Part shown: one piece after another, positions 11,641 to 23,500 of the stretch
Numbering within the stretch: the stretch's first letter is position 1
Layout: every line of letters starts with the position of its first letter
Assembly: GCF_026151205.1 (NCBI RefSeq)
Contig: NC_087077.1
Coordinates: 11,444,983 to 11,508,982, forward strand
Reading direction: 5' to 3'
DNA from: Bolinopsis microptera
Lineage: Eukaryota; Ctenophora; Tentaculata; Lobata; Bolinopsidae
Length of the DNA: 64,000 bases
Translations under genes and position numbers: made by a program
Notes under the pieces: model-generated
Told to the model about the DNA's origin: nothing
The model's database searches: none
What the model saw: the letters and a program-made list of their open reading frames with translations, nothing else

Positions 11641-13220
11641 ATGGGCGTTCCCTCTCAAGAGGTAGAAGGAGAAATGCCGGCTAAGAAGGGAAGGTTAGAC
11701 CAGGGTAATCATGCTCCAGCTCCCGAGCCTGCAAGTACGGGCTTTTCCCTCGGATTTATCTAACGTCTTTAACATTACCATGGAAACGTATATTTTTATG
11801 ATGTCGTGAAGCACGTAATCGACGTAATCAATTATGTTCTACATACTATTGAGACTGTTGCCATAATTTTGTTTAAAAATGTTTGAGTTTCTAAGGAAGT
11901 TAGACTTTTCTTAGTCACGACTAACAATTCCCTCTCTGCAGGTGAGAATGCTGTACAACCAGTTATCAGCAACATGTCAGACTACACAATAACGGAACTG
12001 TTAGGACAGAGTGATGACGGGAAGGTGGTCTTCACCAGGGGTGTTATCTCCGGGCTGGAGGGTCCTGCTGTCGTCCTGTTTGAAACTAACAGTATTAATC
12101 TGGAGCGTGTCAAGTTGTTCCTCTCCGAACTGTCTGGTAAGTAATCATGTTTAAATCTGGTTGAGTAGTTAAATAGTATCAGGTTTGTTAGTTTTAAGTT
12201 TGCAAGTTTTGATCATTACTGTACTAACTGTGAAGGATTGGCAAACTTTGAATCAAATACCTACTCAAATTCAGATTTTCCGAAGAAATCAGTAATTTAC
12301 AGACTGCTGTATCGTAATTTTATTTTTCATTCTGTTGACTAATAAAATTGTATTCAATACACTTCAGTCTTCAGGTCGTTCCTAATTTATTTTAAACCAT
12401 TATATAAATTAGACAAATCGATCAAATATAACCCATATAGAAGTTCGTACTTTCTTACCTACCTACATAACAGTACTAAATTTGTTAACAGTTAATAATT
12501 TCAGTGGTGAAGTTGACGATGAACAACGACATATTCAACATATTCCAACTTGATCCCCCGACTGGAACCAACTCCATCAAAACTACTGTGATCCACCCGG
12601 CCACCCAGAAACTAATCAACAAGTTCACCACCAAACCATCCTACTTCGTCACAGAAACCCCCCAGATATACCAGACAATCACTAAACCATACATCCTTAA
12701 CCATCTGGGCGATCACAAATGGGTGTATAACATTCTAGAAGGGAGAGCCGAGCAAGACAGAATACTCTGCAAAAATGAGGATGAAAATGAGGGATTCGTC
12801 TTAGCTGCGGACTTGAAATGGGATATGACTACTGTAGAAAATATGTACTGTTTAGCGATAGTGAAGCGGCGGGATATCTACTCAATCCGCGATCTTAACC
12901 AATCCCACCTACCCATGTTACGTAACCTACAAGAAACCTGCCTTGCTACAATAAAGGAGAAGTTTGGGATCCCCCGCTCTTTAGTGCGGGTATATTTCCA
13001 CTACCAGCCCGCCTACTATCACCTCCACATTCATTTCGCGCACATGAGATACCAGGCAGGAGCCCCTGTTATTGGCAAGTCTGTAGCTGTTAATGATGTG
13101 CTGCAGAACATTGCACTGAGTAGTGAGTATTATAAGAACGCTACTCTGGTTTACTATATCAAGGATGGGCATGCACTGAGCGTGGAACTGGATAAACACA
13201 AACTTGTTGTGAGAGAGTGA
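11641..13220 (+). CDS. DCPS: Scavenger mRNA decapping enzyme DcpS (HIT family)
   Basis: Three exons: 11641-11704, 11942-12136 and 12505-13220 (975 nt, 324 residues; human DCPS has 337). The N-terminal half is the dimerising swapped domain; the C-terminal half is the HIT domain. The triad is HLHIHF with His259, His261 and His263; the central His261 is the expected nucleophile. Other family marks are KTTVIHPAT, WVYNILEGRAEQDRI, GFVLAADLKWD and SIRDLNQSHLPMLRN. Known role: it hydrolyses m7GpppN left after 3'-5' mRNA decay, releasing m7GMP. The lysine-rich start (PAKKGRLDQ) resembles the nuclear signal of other DcpS proteins. Confidence 0.95.
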
Positions 13221-14505
13221 CAACTTGTTGTTCTACAGATCTCGTCATCTTGTATTGATCTTCCAGCCAGTTTTAATTGTTTCAAATTATTATTTATAAG
13301 GAGCTGCACCACGCCCATACATTTTTACTCAACCGCAGATTTTATTTCGCCTTTCGTAATAATTTATCAACGGTCCCTTATCGCTTTATCGTATGTCCTA
13401 AAGATAACCTAAACGTATTGCATGACCGGCCTTGAAATCAGACTCTTGATATTGCGTTTGTAATGTTTTCTCCCTTTAGTCGACTTTTAAAATTTTAACT
13501 CGTAAAAAATGACGATGCTCCAGGACCTAGTTTTAACATTTTGTCACTCATTTTTTCTTAAAGTCCACGTTATATCAGGTAACACACATCGTTTATCGAG
13601 CAATATCTCATGGAATTGTGAACGCCCTACCTATTACGTTAGGGTAGTTACTGTTACTCTGTTATCAGGATGTTATAATATTTGGTTAAATTAGCTTCCA
13701 TACCACTTTAGTGTAGTTAACACAGGTAATTAGAGCCTGCTACACGCAGCTTTACACTTGGTATTACTCGGCTGGTCCGGCGCTCAGCACCGTCTTGTTA
13801 TCTTGCACCGTATTGTAACTTGTAACTTGTCTTTTGGTTGTAACAAGAGCTCCTGAATGCGTACTTTAGTCTTGCGTTTTGTCTTGCGTTTTTGCTTGAC
13901 GAACAGATTTAATAATAATAAATTTCATATTTTCTTACGATATTTTTGTTTTATTTGTGCCTGTAAAGACGGTCGGGTTTAAAGTTTAGTGTTAGTCGTA
14001 ACTTGTCACTGTAAACACAGTTAGTTCTGTTGTGAGCTCAGGATTTTCTACAACGACTTTTGGCACTCCTTGTTACAATTATTTTAGTCAAACCCTGTTA
14101 CCATTGTGTCGTGGAATAGTTAATTGGTTTAAAATTATCGTGACATATTATATTTTACGTACGGTTTCACTTTTAATTTGTTATTTTTTTGTTTGCGCTA
14201 TAATAATTAATTTTAATAAATATTATTATTCACGAGCTGAACTACTGAACTAGCTCTATCTTAAAATATCGCCCAGTTATTGTTATTGTATGTATTATTT
14301 TCAAATTCTAAATTTATTATCAGTTAACAGTTTCGACTTAAAATTGAATAATGGTAAGTTTATTTCAAATTTAAGGTATATCAACAACAAAAAACCAGAA
14401 TCCTGTTCACAATTAAATATTAGAATTAACATTCTAATTAGCATAATATTACAATCCCATTACAATTAATATTTATTTATCCATTGTAGCTTAGTATGTG
14501 ATCTG
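13221..14505. other. DCPS-TEX2 intergenic region
   Basis: About 1.3 kb of AT-rich DNA without a supported coding exon. It probably includes the TEX2 promoter and a 5'-UTR exon, since a 3' acceptor (CCATTGTAG) ends at 14489, 16 nt before the TEX2 ATG. Confidence 0.45.
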
Positions 14506-17500
14506 ATGACGAAGAAAAGCTCAGTGAGCAGCTCCAACACTGACCTACAATCCCGGAAATGGACTGACTTCAAGGAGCTAGACTCGCCCAGGTCTCTCCC
14601 CACTTACTATGGGGACGAGGAGTTGCAGCAACAGCAAACCCCGCCTCTCAGCTCATCTCTGGGGGACGACAACCCTCTGAAGGAGCTCCAGTCCTTTGTC
14701 AGCAGGACGAGTAGTTTGGGTAGTTTCAGAAGTGGTGGGTCCAATGAGGAGGAACATCTCTACCACCAACCTCTCCAGGAGGAACAACCCTACCACCATC
14801 CTCCCCAGGGAGGGACTAGAGGGTCTGATATGGGGGAGAGTGATGTTGATGTAAGCTCCTTACCTCTTGATACTGATACCCCTAGTGTTCATAAAATGTT
14901 ACCTGATGACGATGTTGATGCTCCGTCTAGAGAGAGTCTCGAGAGGTCCCTGAATCTTGATGCAGTTGTAGAGCCGGCCCCTTCTCAAGCAACCCCCGAT
15001 ATATCAAATGATGATACGAGTGATACAGTTCGGGAATTTCCAAAGGACCTTGAAATTTGTAACTCAGAATTTTTAGAGGCCAATTCCGAACTCTCGCCAA
15101 TCTCTTCGGATCTATCATTGGGTCAGATAGAGAGTAACCAGGCTGAAGCTGATATGGAAGATTCCCTTGATTTGTTTCAGGATGTTAGAAAGAAGAATAC
15201 CCGACCAACACCACCACCCCGTCCACCAAAACCTAAAGTACAAGTTACAGAACCTCACCCTCTTATGCAAATTATAGATCCTGATCCAGACTTTGATTTT
15301 GGCGATCCATTCGCAAATAATCAAGAGACAAAAACTAGTCCCGAGTCGTCCAAAACAGGTCTCACTGCAAAGTTATCCAAGAACTTCAGGAAGAGATCGA
15401 GATCACCAAAACCAGAGGAAGCAGATAATACTTCAACCACTTCAAATAATAAAGGTGAGACTAAAGTTGAGACTAAAGTTGAGACTAAAGGTGAGACTAA
15501 AGGTGAGACTAAAGGTGAGACTAAAGGTGAGACTAAAGGTGAGACTAAAGGTGAGACTAAAGGTGAGACTAAAGGTGAGACTAAAGGTGAGACTACCAGT
15601 CAGGATGATGGTTCGAGAGCAGATACCATCAGCATAACAAGTAGTGACACTCCTTCGTCCAGTTCACGTAAACAAAAGTTCAAAGCCATGAAGAGCCAAC
15701 TCGCTGCCAAAGCTTACACCAAGTACAATCAGTACTACGACTATTACTACAACAAAAACAAGCAGATAAAAGAAGAGGAAGAAGAAAAAGCGGACCGGGA
15801 AAGGAATTCTTCGGGGAACTCAGAAGGCAGTTTCTGCGAGTTAACAGCGGAGGAAGCGGACCTTATCCCCAAAATCGGTAATCTAGATTCTGACGCAGAA
15901 CATTCAGCGACTGAGTTTGTCGAGGATGAAACTCAACTCCTCACCGCAAATGTTACTCCCAATAATGAAACTGTGACCCAGTCTCCAGTGTCACCAGCGT
16001 CCCCCCAACCCTCTCCTCCAACTTTAACCCCACATGCTGAGATAACCTCCCTCTCCAGTCTTCTGAGATTAAGAAATCGGTTAAAATCATCCTATCAGAA
16101 ACATATAATATACTCCTCCTTAGTGGGTCTACTCAGTATACTTCTCTACATCACAATCTACTATGTTAACTCATTCCTACAGGGATTCATTCTTGGTGGT
16201 TTCATCCCTTGTTCACTAGCGATATTGTTCCTTGTTATCACTAGAACTCCACCAGAAGATGATGAGATATCTGGTGCTAAAACTGCACAACAAGTTGATA
16301 GGCTTAGAAAGCTGGGAACTAAAGCTTCTCTCAAGGTAAATTTAAGAACCTTCGAGTGTTGATATTCTAAATTGTAATCCCTAAATTTTGAATGAAATGG
16401 AAATAATAACAACCTTATTTGGCTTAATTACGTGATCTGTCACAAACTTTTATGAATGTTTCTACAGTTGATAATATTTAGAGTTTATTTATTACTTTCA
16501 GGATTTCTTCCAATACACAGAAGCTCATAATTTCGGAGAGTTGAGAACTAAAAGTATGCCCTATCGCTACTTCAAGCTAAATGGCTCCATTATAGAAGCT
16601 TCAGAGCTGAACGCAACCAAGTATGTTGATTAAATTTTAATTTACCTTAAAGTATGTAACTTTATTGAATAATATTTTAAAATAGACTTAGAATCACCTG
16701 ATTATTTACAGTGCGGTTTTATGCCGTGCCATACTATGTAAGCTAAAAATACCAAATGACAGAATTTGTATTATTTGTCACCCTCTGAATAAATAAATAG
16801 AGGGGAGGTAACGCAAATGTTTTGACAAATAACAGCGATTGAAAATAAAACAGCCATTGTAATCGATCAAACTCGTAAATACACGACGCATTTCTAAGCT
16901 GAGAATTAGGCAACTTCACAGTTGACGCCTCTAAATATGTGAATATATTTGTGCAGAGAGGAAGTGCCTGACCCTCTGAAGTTATCACCCGCTGAGATCA
17001 AGACATTCGGTTTGAAGCCTATCTTTAAATGTGACATCTCCGGATGGCTCGTCTCTATCGAGGCACCGTGAGTATAACAGATTTACAGTATTGTAATTTT
17101 TTAAAATCATTAAATTAATTTTTCGCAAAACCTGCCAGTTTCTTAATCTGTAATATAACTGTAACTGCTAAGTCCCATAACACTTGTGAATAATGAAAAC
17201 CGCTCATTTCGACTCACTTTTGAGTTTGATATTTACAAAAGCCCACCCCACCAGGCCAGGAACCACTATAACCCCGAATAACATGTGGAGGAAGAGATAT
17301 CCTGTATGGGTACGGAAGAAAAGTTGGCGTACTGAAACTGACGCGTACGATAGCGAGTACACTGTTAACAGCTTCTATTTGATATCTCCCTACTCCAGGT
17401 TAGTGTTTTTGTGAGCTAAAGCTTTATCATTATTGCTGAGAAATAGTTAAAATATGTGGTGTTTAGTCAAGACAAAGGATCATCGTGTTGATCCATTTCC

Positions 17501-20500
17501 TCAGAATCATGTTCCTCTTTAACTTGTTCAAGCATGGTAAGAGTTGCAGTTACAGTTCAAGTATTTTCTAGTTCCACTTCCTTATAGTATTGCAGCTATT
17601 TCACTGGAAAACGTTCCTAGTTACACAGCTGTACTTGCAGAATTTTCCAAAGAATAGCCTACCTTACAAGACATTTTTATAACGTACGAAATGCGACGGT
17701 TTTCCCGAAATTTCGCCATATTTTCGGACCGCCAAAATTTCGGTCGTCGTAATAGAATCCGTCGCATTATTTTTAGCTTATTCCGATAATTGTGGCTTCA
17801 TCGATTCATTTTGTTCTTGAAAAGTTAGTGATATGATGCATGGTGGGACAAATAAACACAATATTCCATGATGAATTTAATGTCAAGTTATACGTTTTAA
17901 ATTTACAATAAATTACATTTATGTGCTAACATAAACGTCTTATAGACTAAGTCAAGATAAACAATTTAATATCAAACTCAATAAGTGAAACTGAAAGATT
18001 CGAGCCGGACCCCTTAGAGGAAGATGAAGAAATCGATTTATAAGTTTCATTTTGTTTCAACATGATTTTACCGATTTTTAGAAAATTTTGAATTTCCTTT
18101 GTGTCAGAAAACAAAATGATGAAAAATACCCTTATTTTCTGTGACGTCCGGAATGTGACGGTTTTTGTTCAATTTCGCCATATTTTCGGACCGCCAAAAT
18201 TTCGGTCGTCGCACATTGGTCCGCCACAAAAATGTCTTGTAAGGTATAACTCTATAACAATGTATTCGCAGGTACAAAGAACATTGGTATGAAGCTTTGA
18301 GGAGGGCTGTTGACACTACTGAAATGGTAAGTTTACTGGACTCAGAGCTGGTGTTTTATACTTCTGAGAATTTTATTATATTATAAGTTATAATTGGTTA
18401 CTCAACATTTATCTCTAATTTTAATCTATGATAAAGTATAACAATTTCGTACTCAAATTTCTTTGCTGATTGTTTTACTAATTGGTTTCCAAATCTGCAG
18501 GACGATTTATGTAAAGAAGAGTCAGAAAACTTCCAAGACTTTATGGAGAGATTGTTCAATGAGATCCCTAGTGTGGGAGACAAAGACAAATGTAATCCCG
18601 TGGAGGATGAGGGTAACCTCCAAACTACCACAACTGGTTAGTCCATATTTAAGTGTAATATTCGATATAATAGCATAGAAAGTAGAGGCCAATGATTTGT
18701 GCTCATGCTGTGTAAATGTACACGGGTTAAATTTCAGGTGAAACAGAAACTCCTAGTCCGGACACTAAAGCTCACGATATGCAACAGTCTGCCTGGATAA
18801 ATGCCCTGTTTGGACGGTTTGTCTGGAACATTTTACATGATAGGAAGTGGGAGAACCGTATCCGAGAGAGAATCGTTAAGTAAGTTTGTGGATCGTCTTA
18901 TTTCCGCTTTGTTTAGTTCATTTCCGTGGTTAACATGGCGTAGCTCATGCTTAAATTTTACATAATAAAGTTGTGTTTGTATGTTGCGCGCGGTGCAATT
19001 TATGTATAGTGAAAGGGGACGCACGACCAAACAAAGCGCGCAAATGTAGTTTTTAGTACATGCAGTGTGTTTATATTTGGATCTGATCAATTGTGGCGGT
19101 TATTTGGCAGTCACGAGATAAGTCTATGTTTAATTGTCTGTGTCACGTCCCGGCAGTCAAGGAAATGATTTGAATACAATATTTTAATATTACATCATTT
19201 TCAGAAAGTTGTCCTCAGTTAACACCCGACACATCAGTTCAGTAGAGCTCAAAAGTTTCGAATTGGGAAACAGTGTTCCTTTGATAACCAACACGTACCT
19301 ACCCAAGATAGATCACCAGGTATAAAATGAACAGATTATTGAAAATTACGTTAACGTTAACTTGAACCTTGTAGATAGAACTGTACCTAATTTTATCCGA
19401 GAGAATTTGTCCTTACATTACAAGCCGTAAGTTAGGAATAAGTGGGAAATATTTTTCTATTTTGGTCCCAATTTCTTGTCAAGTGATTATACAACTGATT
19501 ATACATTCAGGGTGTTTGGTCAGAGATGGATCTGGAGTGGTCGGGTGAAGTTTCCTTAACTTTGGCTGCTCGTATAAACTCCAAATCATCCGCTCAAGGG
19601 GACAACTCTAAAACTTTCGAGGTACAGATTTTTCTAACAGCATGTGCTGTGTAGCACAAAAACTTCTGAAATTATTGGTTTTTCGTTTGTCGTCTGCACT
19701 AAGGTGGAATTTATATTTTTGACCACCGACGTTTTTGAAATATGGTTAATGAATCTACCCGACATTAACACTAAATACCGTGTGTGGCTAATGGCTTACG
19801 TGTTCAGTATACAAAACGTAGATTGTATGTCAGCTATTCGTGTGGCACCTTTCCTATGTTTTTAAAACTATGTTTCTGCTAAAAAGCATCTCCTAACATC
19901 TCACAATCATCTCACTGTTACACGTTGTTAGGTCAAGTGGCAGGACGGGAATATCGTCAAACTTTCAGGGGTATGTTAAAAAGAAGTAGCTGCGTTCATT
20001 CAATCCCACCTACAACTCTATCTAATTCAGCTCAGCTAGTTGCTGTTAAGGGTTCTACTATCTGGTGTCTAATATCTTGTTTCTAAGCAAAAATGTGATC
20101 TACTTGATGTGATTCATTGAAACTGTTTTGAAACTTGAGGGTTCAATTTCTGTCTTATTAAATTTTCGGTCCCCGCATGAGGAGCACAGTTTACTTCAAA
20201 TGAAGAAGTAATGTCCGGCTGATCTGAATTGATCTGAATTTAACATCAGCTCTTACTCCAAGACTAGTGTTCCAGTCCACTGCGTGACAGCATAAAAGCT
20301 CAAAAAAGCTTTTTACCTTTAGCTTTAATCTTATTCAGTTGAAACTATCATTTTGTCCTCCGTTCAACTTTAAAAATTATCGCACAAAAATAGGAAATTT
20401 CTAACTTATGCGACCCTACCGCTCATTCAAAGCTTCGAGAATTTCAAGCCGTATGACGACAATTATGTTGTCTTCGTCGTAACGTGGAATTAGAGCACGG

Positions 20501-23500
20501 GGTAGTACTCTACTCAGTGCTCTATGCATCCTCTGATCATTAAATCAACTGCTGGCTATAACACTAACGCTGCAACCAAGTTGGTAGATATTAAAGTCAC
20601 GTGATCTACCTGACACAGCACACTTTCAGCCGATGAAGCTGGAGAGTGAACGAGGAACGGAGCAGGCTCCCAGCAGCTCAGGGAAACTTGCTAAACTGTA
20701 CAGACTTATAGAGAAGATAGAGATAGGGGTTTCTGCTAAGGTTACCCGAGTTTCTGGGAGGCTCTGTGTTAATATTCCTCCCCCTCCCACTGATTGTATC
20801 TGGTAAGCTGTGGAGCAAATTTTTAATTCTAAAAGCTTTTAAAACCCATTAGAATATAGGGGTATGTGGTGGTCTGATGGTACAGCGTAACAATGGGTTC
20901 TAATGGAGCACTGAATGGGGTAAACTTAAGCAATAATCTGATAATAGGAGTTAATAAGGAATGGGTCCTAGGGGTTGGGTTACTTTTCTGCTGTATCGTG
21001 CAAATATAATAACTTATTAAAGCTGAGTGCTTTGTTAGAGTTAGACTGCGACAATAGGGAGTGGTGGGTAATAAAGGAATGTTTAGTAGTATAATAGGCG
21101 GTGTTGAATCATCTTTTGAGAGAGTTGTTGACACTAATACTCGGCAAGATAAGTCACGTACATTTACACGTTACTAATTGATGATTCCATTGGCTGGGGG
21201 GGGTCCAACCCGATGTCCGATATGAGGGTTGATGAGGCCAAAATCGGAATCGGAAAAATCGGAAAAATCGGAAAATTGAGAAATTAACAGAATCGATCTC
21301 TAAAACCTCTCAGAAGTGATATAATTCAACCAGAACCCCTCCATATGCTATATTGTTATGAGAAAACGAACCAATTGGACATTCCAATAGTATGTTTTAT
21401 GTGTTTTTCCACTGCAGGGGCGCTAGTATACTCACTACTAGTTGGAGTTGTCATGTACTCCCAGACCCGAGTGCTTTGGCCTTTTGACGTGAGATCGATT
21501 GTTTCTGCTCATTAATTTTATCCCTGTTACTTGTTATTATGTATTAGTACAACACTAGGTACCGGGTTATATTTTGTGGTCCGGTCTTTAAACATACCAT
21601 AATATCACTAGTACACTGCACCTTAAATGTATAGTCAAGTACATTTGTATCGTAACACATGCTTGGCTGGGGGATCATGTTTTGTGTCCGTTCGGTACCC
21701 TATATTTTCAAAACGGACAAAAAGTAGGGCGAACAAAAACGGACAAAAACAGACAAAAACAGACAAAACATTTACATGTCCTCCTCCTCCTCCCTGGTCT
21801 TCCTCCTCCTTCTCATCAGTCCTCCTCCTCCTCCTAAGTCTTCCTTCTCCTCCTGAGTCCTTCTCCTCCTCAGTTCTCTTCAGTCCTCTTCCTGACTCCT
21901 CGTCCTCGTCCTTCTCCTCAGTCCTCCTCACCCTGCTCCTCAGTCCCCTCCTCCTCCTCAGTCCTACTCCCAGTCCTCCTCCTTCTCCTTCTCCTCCTCC
22001 TCCTCCTCATTTCTCCTACTCATCCTCCTCCTCCTTCTCCTCCCCATCAGTCCTCCTCATAGTCGTCCTCCTCCTCCTGAGTCCTCCTCCTCATCCTCCT
22101 CCACCTCCTGAGTCCTCCTTCTGAGTCCTCCTCCTCATCCTCCTCCTCAGTCATCCTCCTCTTCCTCCTCAGTCCTCCCCAGTCCTCCTCCTCCTCATCC
22201 TCCTCCTTCTCCTCCTCATCAGTCCTCATCCTCTGTCCTCCTCATAATCGTCCTCGTCCTCATCCTCATCTTTAGTCCTCCTTATTCTCCTCCTCAGTCC
22301 TCCCCCAGTCCTCCTCCTCATTCTCCTCCTTCTCCTCCTAGCCTCATCCTCCTCCTCCTTCTCCGCTTTCTTCTTCTCCTAATCAGTCCTCCTCCTCCTC
22401 GTCCTTAGTCCTCGTCCTCGTCCTCCTCAGTCTTCCTCCTCAGTCCTCCTCCTCATCATCCTCCTCCTCCTCCTCAACAGTCCTCCTCCTCCTCCTCAGT
22501 CTCCTCCTCCTCATCGTCCTCCTCAGTCCTCCTCCTCCTTCTCCTCATCAGTCCTCATCCTCAGTCCTACACTAGTCGTCCTCGTCCTTAGTCCTCGTCC
22601 TCGTCCTCTTCCTCCTCCTGAGTCCTCCTCCTCCTCATCAGTCCTCCTCCTCCTCTTCAGTCCTCCTCCTGAGTCCTCCTGAGTCCTCCTCCACCTTCTG
22701 AGTCCTCCTCCTGAGTCATCCTCCTCCTCCTCAATCTTCTCCTTATCCTCCTCCTCCTCCTCCTCCTTATCCTCCTCCTTCTCCTCCTCCTTTTCCTCTT
22801 CCTTCTCCTCCTAATCAGTCCTCTTCTTTAGCCCTCGTTATCATCCTCCTAGTCCTCGTCCTTAGTCCTCGTCCTCATCCTCCTCAGTCTTCTCCTCAGT
22901 CCTGCTCCTCCTTCTCCTCCTCCTCAGTCCTCTTCCTCCTCAGCCTCCTCCTGATCCTCCTCTTTAGTCCTCTTCCTCCTCCTCAGTCCTACTCCTCAGT
23001 CCTCCTCCTCATCCTCCTCCTCCTCCTCCTCCTCATCCTCATCCTCATCCTCCTCATCCTCCTCATCCTCCTCAGTCCTCCTCGTCAGTCCTTCTCCTCC
23101 TCGTCAGGCCTCCTCCTCCTCCTCTTCAGTCCTCCTTCTCCTTCTCCTCATTCTCCTCCTACTCATAAGTCCTCCTCCTCAGTCCTCCTCCTCCTTCTCC
23201 TCCTCCTATTTCTCCTCCTTTTCCTCCTTCTCCTCCTACTCCTAAGTCCTCCTCCTCAGTCCTTCCCCAGTCCTCCTCCTCATCAGTCCTCCCCTGGTCC
23301 TCCTTCTCCTCATCATCCTCAGTCCTCCTCCTCATCGTCCTACTCAGTCCTCCCCCAGTCATCCTCCTCCTCAGTCCTCCCCAAGTCCTCCTCTTCCTCA
23401 GTCCTCCCCTCCTCCTCCTCAGTCCTCCTTCTCCTTCTCCTTGTTCTCCTCCTACTCCTAAGTCCTCCTCCTCCTCCTCAGTCCTCCTCCTCCTTCTCCT